Shown: one piece after another, positions 24,790 to 32,242 of the stretch
Numbering within the stretch: position 1 is the first letter of the stretch
Layout: the number at the start of each line of letters is the position of its first letter
NCBI GenBank assembly: GCA_002335115.1
Contig: DDCR01000117.1
Coordinates: forward strand, 1-33,909
Length of the DNA: 33,909 nucleotides
Direction of reading: 5' to 3'
Source of the DNA: Oceanospirillaceae bacterium UBA2001
GTDB lineage: Bacteria; Pseudomonadota; Gammaproteobacteria; Pseudomonadales; Balneatricaceae
Translations under genes and position numbers: made by a program
Notes under the pieces: generated by a model
Database searches by the model: none
Seen by the model: the letters and a program-made list of their open reading frames with translations, nothing else
What the model was told of the DNA's origin: nothing

Positions 24790-25791
24790 TTAGTAGTTAC
24801 AGGTATTATCTGACATATAGTCGTGTACAGCGATATCGCCAGCGATGATAGATGCCTTAATAGCATTAACCTTGGTCTCCATATCTGCAGTGACCAAACT
24901 ACGGTTGTGCTCGTCAAGAGCCCAATCAACGCCGCCTTCAGCAAGACCCATAGCGGTTACACCAGCACTCCAAGTACCATCTTTTGCGTCTGCATAGCTT
25001 TTATATGCAGCGACACCAACACGCTTAACCATAGAGGTTAGCATGGTGCCAGGTTGCAGGTGATTTTGGTTAGAGTCTACACCGATGGCAAGCTTGCCAG
25101 CATCAGCAGCAGCTTGGTAAACACCCATGCCAGTACCACCAGCGGCAGCAAAGATTACATCAGCGCCCGCTTCTATTTGGCTGCGAGTTATTTCGCCTCC
25201 CTTGGATGGGTTGCCCCATGCAGCTGGGGTAGAGCCCGTCATTTTTTGAAGTACTGTAATGTTTGCATTGATATGCTTCGCACCCTGCTCATATCCACAG
25301 CCAAATCGGCTAATGAGTGGAATGTCCATACCACCCACAAAACCGATGGTGCCAGTTTCAGACTTAAGCGCCGCCAAAGCACCCACTAGAAAAGAACCTT
25401 CGTGCTCTTTAAACACGACGTTCTGAACGTTAGCTTCAGGCACCACCATATCAATCAAGGTGAATTTAGTGTCTGGGTAAGCTTGAGCTGCCGCACTTAA
25501 AGCGTTAGCTGAAGAGAAACCAACAGCAACAATTGGGCTGTTGCCGCGCTTTGCAAGCTTCTTAAGGCCCTGCTCTACTTGGGCTTCGTTGGTTGGCTCT
25601 ACTTCACGGACACTAATACCCGTGTCAGCAGTAAACCGTTTAACACCGTTCCACACAGCTTCGTTAAATGACTTGTCGAACTTTCCGGCTTTGTCATAAA
25701 CAACGGCTGGTTTAACATCTGCTTGTGCAATAGTGGCACTTAATGCGACCGCACCTGCGGCAATGGCTATAGTGATTTTATTCAACTTCAT
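24790..25791 (-). CDS. BMP-family nucleoside-binding protein
   Basis: A 333-residue periplasmic substrate-binding protein of the BMP/PnrA family. A signal peptide (residues 1-24, ending AQA before DVKP) is visible; there is no lipobox cysteine, so this is a soluble periplasmic protein rather than a PnrA-like lipoprotein. The N-terminal DKAGKFDKSFNEAVWNG is diagnostic of the family, followed by VGFSSANAL and FVGGMDIPLISRFGCGYEQG. It binds nucleosides for the ABC transporter encoded downstream. The ribosome-binding site AGGAGA is strong, matching the need for excess binding protein. Confidence 0.93.
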   Translation of the reverse strand: MKLNKITIAIAAGAVALSATIAQADVKPAVVYDKAGKFDKSFNEAVWNGVKRFTADTGISVREVEPTNEAQVEQGLKKLAKRGNSPIVAVGFSSANALSAAAQAYPDTKFTLIDMVVPEANVQNVVFKEHEGSFLVGALAALKSETGTIGFVGGMDIPLISRFGCGYEQGAKHINANITVLQKMTGSTPAAWGNPSKGGEITRSQIEAGADVIFAAAGGTGMGVYQAAADAGKLAIGVDSNQNHLQPGTMLTSMVKRVGVAAYKSYADAKDGTWSAGVTAMGLAEGGVDWALDEHNRSLVTADMETKVNAIKASIIAGDIAVHDYMSDNTCNY

Positions 25792-25843
25792 TAGGTTCTC
25801 CTGGTTTTACATAAATCGGCTTGAGCCGTTTTCTTCTTTTAAA

Positions 25844-28243
25844 TTAGTCGCCATATGGCGTCCAAATATTTTTCACTTGTGTGGCCTGGTGTAAGAACTC
25901 CAAACCTTCACCCTGTATAGGATCCAGCCAATCTCGATCCATTTCGGCATGCGTCCAAGTGCGTTTTAAATCTGCTGCACTCACCTGTTCTGCATGCTTA
26001 TTAATACTGTCATTTGCCCAACACCACATGGCCTCTACTTCACCATGTCCCGCTATATGGTTGGCTAAATCAGCCTTTGGCCCCGCTATTATATTGACCA
26101 CTCCTGCGGGAATGTCAGAGGTCTCCAAAACTTGCACAAGTTCTAATGCAATGCTTGGATAACGTTCACTGGCAACTAAGACCACGCGGTTACCCATCGC
26201 AATGGCTGGCGCTACAATAGCGAGGGCAGATATAAGCGGTTGCATATTCGGAGCGATTAATCCTATCACTCCCACTGCCTCAGGCAAAGCCAAGGTCACC
26301 CCACGATAGGGCGCATTGTGCACAGCCCCATCATACTTATCAGCCCATGCAGCATAGGTAAAGAGACAGGCAATAGCGGCATCAAATTCTGTTTGGGCCT
26401 GGGCTTGACTATAACCGCAGACCGTTTGTAACCGTGCCAACCACTCAGTTTCACGTTGACTCAGATTTTCTGCCAAAAAGTAAATGACCTGTGCGCGGCC
26501 GTGGGCCGTTTGTTGAGTCCAGCCTGAAGCTTTTAATGCAGCTGAGACAGCGTTACGCACGTCCTTGCGAGCGCCTACGCCCACCAGCGCAGCAACGCTG
26601 CCACAATGATTATGGCATGCTTGGCTGTGACCTGAGTCTGGGCGCACTTGTCTACCTGCCACATAAAACTTTAGAGTTTGATCAATCGCATTACTATTTG
26701 CTAGTTCAGGCATGGTTGAAGTTTGTTGCTTAACCTTTGGCGCAGCCATTGCCGTTAAACCTGTGGGCGTTAGGTATTCGTATAAACCTTCTTTACCACC
26801 CTCACGTCCAAAGCCAGATTCTTTAACACCACCAAAACCACAAGCTGCATCAAATTGATTGTGATTATTTATCCACACCACACCGGCTTGAATTTTAGGA
26901 GCCACATCCATGGCACGGTTAATATTTTCACTCCACACACTGGCAGATAGGCCATAGCGGCTATTGTTGGCTAAAGAGACGGCTTCAGCCTGAGTGCGAA
27001 AGGTCATTGACACCAATACTGGGCCAAATATTTCTTCTTGCACCAGAGGATGACTAGAATCAACCTCAGTGATTAATGTGGGTGGGTAATAATTTGCTGA
27101 TGCGTCTTGATCATGAGCTTGGAACAGTTCACCACCGGCTTGCAAGCCTTGGCTCACGAGTTGATCAACTCGGTTGAATTGTTGCTGACTCACTAAACTG
27201 CCCACATCTATAGACTTATCTAAGGGTGAGCCTGTGCGTAATTGTTGCATACGATGTTTTAGTTTGGCGTGCAATTGCTGGGCGATGGGTGCCTGCACCA
27301 GTAAGCGTGATCCAGCACAACAGACTTCGCCCTGATTAAACCAAATTGAGTCTACTAGACCCTCTACGACGGCATCCAAATCAGCATCTTCAAACACGAT
27401 AAATGCTGACTTACCGCCCAGTTCTAGGGTGAGTTTTTTACCTTGGCCAGCGGTCGCAAGACGAATGGCTCTGCCAACGACTGTCGACCCAGTAAAGGCA
27501 ACCTTATTAACACCCTCATGGGCAGCCAGCATGGCCCCTGTATCTCCAGCGCCATTTATAATGTTCACCACCCCATTCGGCACGCCTGACTCGTGGCAGA
27601 TTTGGGCAAACAACATGGCCGTTAAGGGAGTTTGTTCTGCTGGTTTTATAACTATGGTGTTGCCCATCGCAATCGCAGGGGCAACCTTCCAAGACAACAT
27701 CAATAAAGGGAAATTCCAAGGAATAATTTGTGCAGCAACACCCACTGGCCCATGGTCTGGAAATTCACGATCTTGTAGTTTGGCCCAGCCAGCATGATGA
27801 TAAAAATGCCGAATGGCCAAAGGAATATCTGCATCTCGGCTTTCTCGAATAGGCTTACCATTGTCCAAGGTTTCTAAAACAGCAGCTAAGCGTGAATACT
27901 TTTGTAAATTGCGCGCCAAGGCATAAAGAATTTTTGCGCGACCAAGGCCACCCAACGCCCACCAAGCTGGCTGCGCCACCCGAGCACTCGCGATAGCTAG
28001 ATCTATTTGTTCTTTGCTAGCCACTTCAATATGTGCCAACACTTCTGCAGTGGCCGGATTCAATACTTTAACTAGAGACGCATCTACTTCGCTGGTAAAA
28101 GCACCATCAATGTAATGACCAAAGCGACACTGATTTTGCTGCAACCACGCCTGCGCTTGCGCATCACTTTCTAAGGCTTGGCTATAATTAAGTTGTTCAA
28201 ATTCGTTTAATAATGTCATCTTTGTCTCAGTAGTTATGGTCAT
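25844..28243 (-). CDS. Two-domain aldehyde dehydrogenase, ALDH16 type
   Basis: A 799-residue protein with two ALDH-like halves. Residues 40-500 are a complete NAD(P)-dependent aldehyde dehydrogenase: IIPWNFPLLML, IKPAEQTPL, FTGSTVVG, ELGGKS with Glu274, and GEVCCAGSR with catalytic Cys308. Residues about 515-799 repeat the fold in degenerate form (IGLIAPNMQPL, AIAMGNRVVL) but lack ELGGK and any catalytic cysteine. This is the ALDH16 architecture. It sits between deoC (15 bases upstream) and the nucleoside transporter, so its likely substrate is acetaldehyde produced by DeoC, oxidised to acetate. Architecture is firm; substrate is inferred from position. Confidence 0.9.
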   Translation of the reverse strand: MTITTETKMTLLNEFEQLNYSQALESDAQAQAWLQQNQCRFGHYIDGAFTSEVDASLVKVLNPATAEVLAHIEVASKEQIDLAIASARVAQPAWWALGGLGRAKILYALARNLQKYSRLAAVLETLDNGKPIRESRDADIPLAIRHFYHHAGWAKLQDREFPDHGPVGVAAQIIPWNFPLLMLSWKVAPAIAMGNTIVIKPAEQTPLTAMLFAQICHESGVPNGVVNIINGAGDTGAMLAAHEGVNKVAFTGSTVVGRAIRLATAGQGKKLTLELGGKSAFIVFEDADLDAVVEGLVDSIWFNQGEVCCAGSRLLVQAPIAQQLHAKLKHRMQQLRTGSPLDKSIDVGSLVSQQQFNRVDQLVSQGLQAGGELFQAHDQDASANYYPPTLITEVDSSHPLVQEEIFGPVLVSMTFRTQAEAVSLANNSRYGLSASVWSENINRAMDVAPKIQAGVVWINNHNQFDAACGFGGVKESGFGREGGKEGLYEYLTPTGLTAMAAPKVKQQTSTMPELANSNAIDQTLKFYVAGRQVRPDSGHSQACHNHCGSVAALVGVGARKDVRNAVSAALKASGWTQQTAHGRAQVIYFLAENLSQRETEWLARLQTVCGYSQAQAQTEFDAAIACLFTYAAWADKYDGAVHNAPYRGVTLALPEAVGVIGLIAPNMQPLISALAIVAPAIAMGNRVVLVASERYPSIALELVQVLETSDIPAGVVNIIAGPKADLANHIAGHGEVEAMWCWANDSINKHAEQVSAADLKRTWTHAEMDRDWLDPIQGEGLEFLHQATQVKNIWTPYGD

Positions 28244-28258
28244 GGTTCTATACCTGAT

Positions 28259-29308
28259 TTACGCCATTGCGTGTCTGTAGGCCGCTGAATAATAACCACT
28301 ATCATAATGATCTAACTGACGCTCTATATCGCCCAGCAAACTGGACGCACCAAAACGAAACAGATCTGGCTCCAACCAGCGACGACCCAGTTCTTCTTGC
28401 ATCATGGTCATGTAAAGCAACGCTGTTTTGCTGTCACTCACACCGCCAGCAGGTTTAAATCCGATATAAATGCCAGTACGTTGGAAATATTCTCTAATCA
28501 TTCGCACCATCACCAAACTCACGGGCAAGGTGGCATTTTCTGTTTCTTTGCCCGTAGAGGTTTTAATAAAATCAGCCCCAGCCATCATACAAACCATTGA
28601 GGCTTTCGCAATGTTAGCCAAATGACCTAGCTCGCCGGTGGCTAAAATGGTTTTTAAATGAGCTGAACCACACGCTTTGCGGAAGGCTTTGATTTCATCA
28701 TAAAGGGCTTGCCAATTGCCTTCTAAAACATGCCTTCTGCTGATTACAATGTCAATTTCATCGGCTCCAGCAGCCACAGAATATTCAATTTCAGCGATGC
28801 GCAGTGGTAAGGGTGATAATCCAGCCGGAAAGCCAGTAGAAACAGCCGCAAGATGAATGTCCGTATCCGTAAGACTGGTGCAAGCTGCTTCCAGCATTTC
28901 GTGGTACACGCACACTGCTGCTGTTGATAGTTGAATGGATTCAATGCCTAAACGCCGTTGCAGATCCCGACTCACTGGTGTTTTCGCTTTGCTACATAAA
29001 CGTTTAACACGATCCTTTGTGTCATCACCTGACAAGGTTGTTAGGTCGATTAAACTGATGGCTTTGAGCAGCCAAGCTGCCTGCTGTTGCTTTTTAATAC
29101 TGCGACGAGCACCGTAGCTCGCACAGCGTCTTTCAACCGCACTTTTATTCACCCGAATTTTATCAAGCTGCTGCAAATCTAGGGTTATACCGGAGTTGCG
29201 CACTAACTCACCATGGCCCACTGGAGGTTTTGTTACAGCATCAGTATTGCCAGTGCCCATGGACTGTGGTTTGGGTTGAACGAGGCTAATAGGTACTTGT
29301 GTTGCCAT
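28259..29308 (-). CDS. deoC: Deoxyribose-phosphate aldolase, long (DERA-like) type
   Basis: Cleaves 2-deoxyribose-5-phosphate to glyceraldehyde-3-phosphate and acetaldehyde. The 349 residues exceed the short bacterial DeoC (about 220-260) and resemble animal DERA. Motifs: SLIDLTTLSGDDT (85-97), AVSTGFPAG, ADEIDIVI (Asp186), and GADFIKTSTGK with the Schiff-base Lys249 and the second catalytic Lys254. A poorly conserved N-terminal stretch of about 45 residues precedes the fold. The ATG directly follows the regulator's stop (TAAATG), so translation is probably coupled; no clear Shine-Dalgarno sequence is visible. First enzyme of the operon. Confidence 0.94.
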   Translation of the reverse strand: MATQVPISLVQPKPQSMGTGNTDAVTKPPVGHGELVRNSGITLDLQQLDKIRVNKSAVERRCASYGARRSIKKQQQAAWLLKAISLIDLTTLSGDDTKDRVKRLCSKAKTPVSRDLQRRLGIESIQLSTAAVCVYHEMLEAACTSLTDTDIHLAAVSTGFPAGLSPLPLRIAEIEYSVAAGADEIDIVISRRHVLEGNWQALYDEIKAFRKACGSAHLKTILATGELGHLANIAKASMVCMMAGADFIKTSTGKETENATLPVSLVMVRMIREYFQRTGIYIGFKPAGGVSDSKTALLYMTMMQEELGRRWLEPDLFRFGASSLLGDIERQLDHYDSGYYSAAYRHAMA

Positions 29309-30301
29309 TTATTTAAACTCCATTAAGGACACTAGTTTGTTGGCAGTGGCCTCGCCCATGACTAAGTCAGTGACAAGGCCAGACCGCAGGGCACCTAGTA
29401 ACGCCAATTCTTTGCCCAGGCCACCCGCTACCGCGACCACCCGTTTACCTGCCATTTCTGCCGCATTAATACCCAATCCATGGCCATTCAATGGGTGGGC
29501 CACAAGTTTACCGAAAATATCGTAGAAACTACCGATCAAATCACACACCGCTCCAGCTGCACGCAGTTCTTCCAAATCATTGTCTGTCACTAAACCGACG
29601 CTATGGAGATAATGATTGGTTTTTAGCCCACCAATACCAACCGCATATAAGTTCGCATTTCGAGCTAAATTTAAGCTAAATTGCACACTGGCTTGAGCCA
29701 TCAACATCTCATGCTCAACGTCGTCACGGGCCAAATAAGGCACAGGCATAAAGTAACCCTCACCCCCGGTGCGCTCTACAAACTGTTGCACTACATCGAG
29801 TCTGTTAGCTGAGAATTTGCGAGTAAAACTGCCAGAGACGGAGGCAAAAGTTAGGTCCGCTCGGTTAATTTTGGGTAATTTCTCAGCCAGAGCTGAGAGG
29901 GAACGACCTTTACCGATACCGACACAAGAAGAAGGTGGTAACTGGTTAAGAATATTGTAGAACAAGCGCGCAGCGCCGGCACCTACCTCATTGAAGCTGG
30001 CTTCATTGTCGTCTTCATTGGGATGATTTGAAGGGGTAATCAAGCACGAGCGTAGGCTAAATTGCTTGGCTAATTGTTCTTCCAAGGCCACACAATGGGC
30101 GGGCTCACCCTCAATAAATATTTTGACCATACCTTGCTGTTGGGCAAGTTGAATAAGTCGGTGGGCCTTCACAGGAGAGACATTGAGCCGCTTCGCTACT
30201 TCACCCTGCGTATAACCACCTATAAAAGACAGCCAAGCGGCTCGAGTAGCAAGGTCTAGCTGCTCTGCATCGCTTTGTTGTTTTGGATATTTGGCACTCA
30301 T
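29309..30301 (-). CDS. deoR: SorC/DeoR-type sugar-binding transcriptional repressor
   Basis: A 330-residue regulator of the SorC family, to which Bacillus DeoR belongs. The N-terminal helix-turn-helix is GYTQGEVAKRLNVSPVKAHRLI (about 29-50); the rest is the NagB-like sugar-phosphate-binding domain with CVGIGKGRSL, VGIGGL and a late KRVVAVAGG segment. The expected inducer is deoxyribose-5-phosphate or ribose-5-phosphate. It is the first gene of the nucleoside operon, and a 29-bp palindrome overlaps its promoter region at 30306-30334, implying autoregulation and control of the whole operon. Effector and operator are inferred, family is clear. Confidence 0.9.
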   Translation of the reverse strand: MSAKYPKQQSDAEQLDLATRAAWLSFIGGYTQGEVAKRLNVSPVKAHRLIQLAQQQGMVKIFIEGEPAHCVALEEQLAKQFSLRSCLITPSNHPNEDDNEASFNEVGAGAARLFYNILNQLPPSSCVGIGKGRSLSALAEKLPKINRADLTFASVSGSFTRKFSANRLDVVQQFVERTGGEGYFMPVPYLARDDVEHEMLMAQASVQFSLNLARNANLYAVGIGGLKTNHYLHSVGLVTDNDLEELRAAGAVCDLIGSFYDIFGKLVAHPLNGHGLGINAAEMAGKRVVAVAGGLGKELALLGALRSGLVTDLVMGEATANKLVSLMEFK

Positions 30302-30334
30302 AGTGAAAAATATTACACTAAGTGAAATATTTTT
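30295..30334 (-). promoter_or_regulatory. Palindromic operator of the nucleoside operon
   Basis: 30306-30334 is a 29-bp near-perfect palindrome centred on 30320: outer arms AAAAATATT and AATATTTTT, inner CACTaAGTG; the only mismatched pair is 315/325. A second CACT-N3-AGTG palindrome (30295-30305) straddles the deoR start codon, with its centre 20 bp from the first, so two repressor units could bind the same DNA face. Confidence 0.75.
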
Positions 30335-30353
30335 ACTAGACTTTTTTTAAGTG

Positions 30354-30380
30354 ATTATATCTGCTTTGATTAAACTGCAA
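30354..30380 (-). promoter_or_regulatory. Putative promoter of the nucleoside operon
   Basis: Read on the minus strand: TTGCAG (30380-30375), a 15-base spacer and a perfect TATAAT (30359-30354). The -35 lies within the last codons of the amidohydrolase gene. The operator palindrome begins about 20 bases downstream of the -10, where it could block RNA polymerase. The spacer is short, hence moderate confidence. Confidence 0.45.
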
Positions 30381-31572
30381 TGCCACCTTGGCCTAAACGA
30401 GCCTCTACTAATTTGACCCATAAGCTGGCACCAATGGGAATTAATGCATCGTTAAAGTCGTAGCTGGGATTGTGCAAATTACAGGGTCCCAAGCCATGGC
30501 CTCGATCACGATGATCTCCATCACCATTACCTAAAGCAAAATAACAACCTGGCTTTTCTTGCAAAAAGAAACTGAAATCCTCTGACCCCATGGTCGGAGT
30601 GAAGTCCACTACTTGGTCCTGCCCCAACAAATCGATCGCCACTTGGCGCATGAATTGAGCTTGAGCGGTATGATTAATAGTGGCTGGATAAGAGCGTTTA
30701 AACTCAAATTGCCCTTCACAATGAAATGCTTCACACATGTCATGGGAAATTTTTGCCATACGCTTTTCGACCATTTGCAGAACTTCCTCAGAAAAACAGC
30801 GAACAGTCCCCTCCACCATGCAATCATCAGCAATAATATTAGTTGCTTCGCCACAGTGAATCTTAGTCACGGATAAAACCACCGATTCTAACGGGCTCAC
30901 ATTACGCGCTACAATAGATTGCAATCCTTGCACTAACTGACAAGCCACCAATAAAGGGTCTGCTCCCAAATGAGGCATAGCCGCATGAGTGCCCTTACCC
31001 ACCACCTTGATTTTAAATTCACTGGCCGAGGCCATCATGGCACCGCCAATGATGCCCACCGAACCTTGATCGTAGCCTGGCCAATTATGGTAACCATAAA
31101 TCTCATTAATTGAAAATCGCTCAAATAAGCCATCCTTAATCATGGCCTTTGCTCCCGCACCACCTTCTTCTGCAGGCTGGAAGATCAAATAGACTGTGCC
31201 TGCAAAATTCCGGTTTTTTGACAGGTAATCCGCCGCACAGAGCAGTGTCGCTGTATGCCCATCGTGACCACAGGCATGCATCTTACCTGTGTATCGGCTC
31301 ACATGATCAAATTGGTTATGTTCCTCCAATGCCAAGGCATCCATGTCTGCCCTAAGAGCAATGCCCGCTCCAGGCGTCAAGCCTTTAATCACACCAACAA
31401 CCCCAGTGACACCGATACCTGCATGCACTTCAATGTCCATCTGAGTAAGTTGGTCAACCACAATTTGGGCAGTTCGGTGTTCTTGGTAACATAATTCTGG
31501 GTGTGCATGAATATCACGCCGAATGGTTTTAAACGTTTCAGCTGTGGCAATAATAGGAGCAAGCAGGGTCAT
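30370..31572 (-). CDS. M20-family amidohydrolase (hippurate hydrolase/IAA-amino acid hydrolase type)
   Basis: A 400-residue metal-dependent M20D peptidase/amidohydrolase. Motifs: RRDIHAHPEL (18-26), IALRADMDAL (71-80), MHACGHDGHT with metal ligands Cys101 and His103, FQPAEEGGAGA (catalytic Glu135 and metal Glu136), YHNWPG (His162), HAAMPHLGADPL in the dimerisation domain and TMGSEDFSFF near the end. Such enzymes remove acyl groups from N-acylated amino acids; the natural substrate cannot be read from sequence. There is no signal peptide, so it is cytoplasmic. It lies upstream of the nucleoside operon on the same strand with 68 bases between; read-through is possible but the operon has its own promoter. 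Confidence 0.9.
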   Translation of the reverse strand: MTLLAPIIATAETFKTIRRDIHAHPELCYQEHRTAQIVVDQLTQMDIEVHAGIGVTGVVGVIKGLTPGAGIALRADMDALALEEHNQFDHVSRYTGKMHACGHDGHTATLLCAADYLSKNRNFAGTVYLIFQPAEEGGAGAKAMIKDGLFERFSINEIYGYHNWPGYDQGSVGIIGGAMMASASEFKIKVVGKGTHAAMPHLGADPLLVACQLVQGLQSIVARNVSPLESVVLSVTKIHCGEATNIIADDCMVEGTVRCFSEEVLQMVEKRMAKISHDMCEAFHCEGQFEFKRSYPATINHTAQAQFMRQVAIDLLGQDQVVDFTPTMGSEDFSFFLQEKPGCYFALGNGDGDHRDRGHGLGPCNLHNPSYDFNDALIPIGASLWVKLVEARLGQGGIAV

Positions 31573-32003
31573 AAATCGGCCTTAATCATATTTGTCGACC
31601 TCAAACTTGTCGTTTGAAGCGACGCTTCTAGCATTGGTGAATGGCATTATTTTTGCTGCAAGAGAACTTGTGTTGAAAAAAATGACGTTAAGCCAGCATA
31701 GACTAATTCGATAACGAGTCAATAGTCCACCCAAACCAACTGCACAATATTAATGAAGCCACAGGATTTGTGTTCAAAAAAGCCAAGCTTGAACTTTTTA
31801 GCCAGCACAAACACTCCACTTGCCTATTAGCAGAGGTCTCAATAAGTCAGTGAATAAGTTGCGAAAATTGATATCTTTCTTTAAAGTAAGCCACCGATCT
31901 AGCTCATCGAACTGACCGCTATGGGGCACTATGAAACAACCGCCACGCATTGCCATTACTGTATCATGGGCTAATATCTAATTTATTTTATTTAGGAATT
32001 CCT
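31573..32003. other. Divergent intergenic region with a possible operator dyad
   Basis: About 430 bases without a gene. Near the amidohydrolase start lies the dyad TCAAAC-TTGTC-GTTTGA (31601-31617), flanked by outer GTCG/CGAC (31594-31597 and 31620-31623), a possible operator. At the right end a promoter for the RAM-domain gene is visible. Nothing is recognised in the middle part (about 31630-31940). Confidence 0.55.
31950..31977 (+). promoter_or_regulatory. Putative sigma-70 promoter of the RAM-domain/hrpB pair
   Basis: TTGCCA (31950-31955), a 16-base spacer and TAATAT (31972-31977); an AGGA Shine-Dalgarno sequence then precedes the ATG at 32004. Confidence 0.55.
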
Positions 32004-32240
32004 ATGACCTGTGTATTTGTTCAAATCCGTTGTAACCCAGGCAAAACCTACGCTGTAGCTGATACAATTTATGAACGGGAAATTGCCTCTGAACTCTATT
32101 CAACAAGTGGCGATTATGATTTATTAATGAAGCTTTACATCCCCTCAGGAGAGGATGTAGGCAAGTATATTAATGATCATTTATTAACCATAGAAGGCAT
32201 TTCTAGATCCCTAACAACCCTCACCTTTAAAGCCTTTTAA
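32004..32240 (+). CDS. Stand-alone Lrp/AsnC ligand-binding (RAM) domain protein
   Basis: A 78-residue protein consisting only of the effector-binding and oligomerisation domain of Lrp/AsnC regulators: VFVQIRCNPGK, then TSGDYDLLMKLYIPSGED and a final EGISRSLTTLTFKAF strand. No helix-turn-helix is present, so it cannot bind DNA in the usual way; such proteins may sense amino acids or pair with full-length Lrp proteins. The start at 32004 follows AGGA; an in-frame start at 31950 would add 18 residues overlapping the promoter. The stop is only 2 bases before hrpB, so the two genes are probably co-translated. Function unknown. Confidence 0.85.
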   Translation: MTCVFVQIRCNPGKTYAVADTIYEREIASELYSTSGDYDLLMKLYIPSGEDVGKYINDHLLTIEGISRSLTTLTFKAF

Positions 32241-32242
32241 TT

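Noticed and set aside
25803..25843. Small CGGC-loop-GCCG hairpin in the leader of the binding-protein gene
   Set aside because: A four-base-pair stem in a leader that also carries a clear AGGAGA site; too weak to call regulatory.
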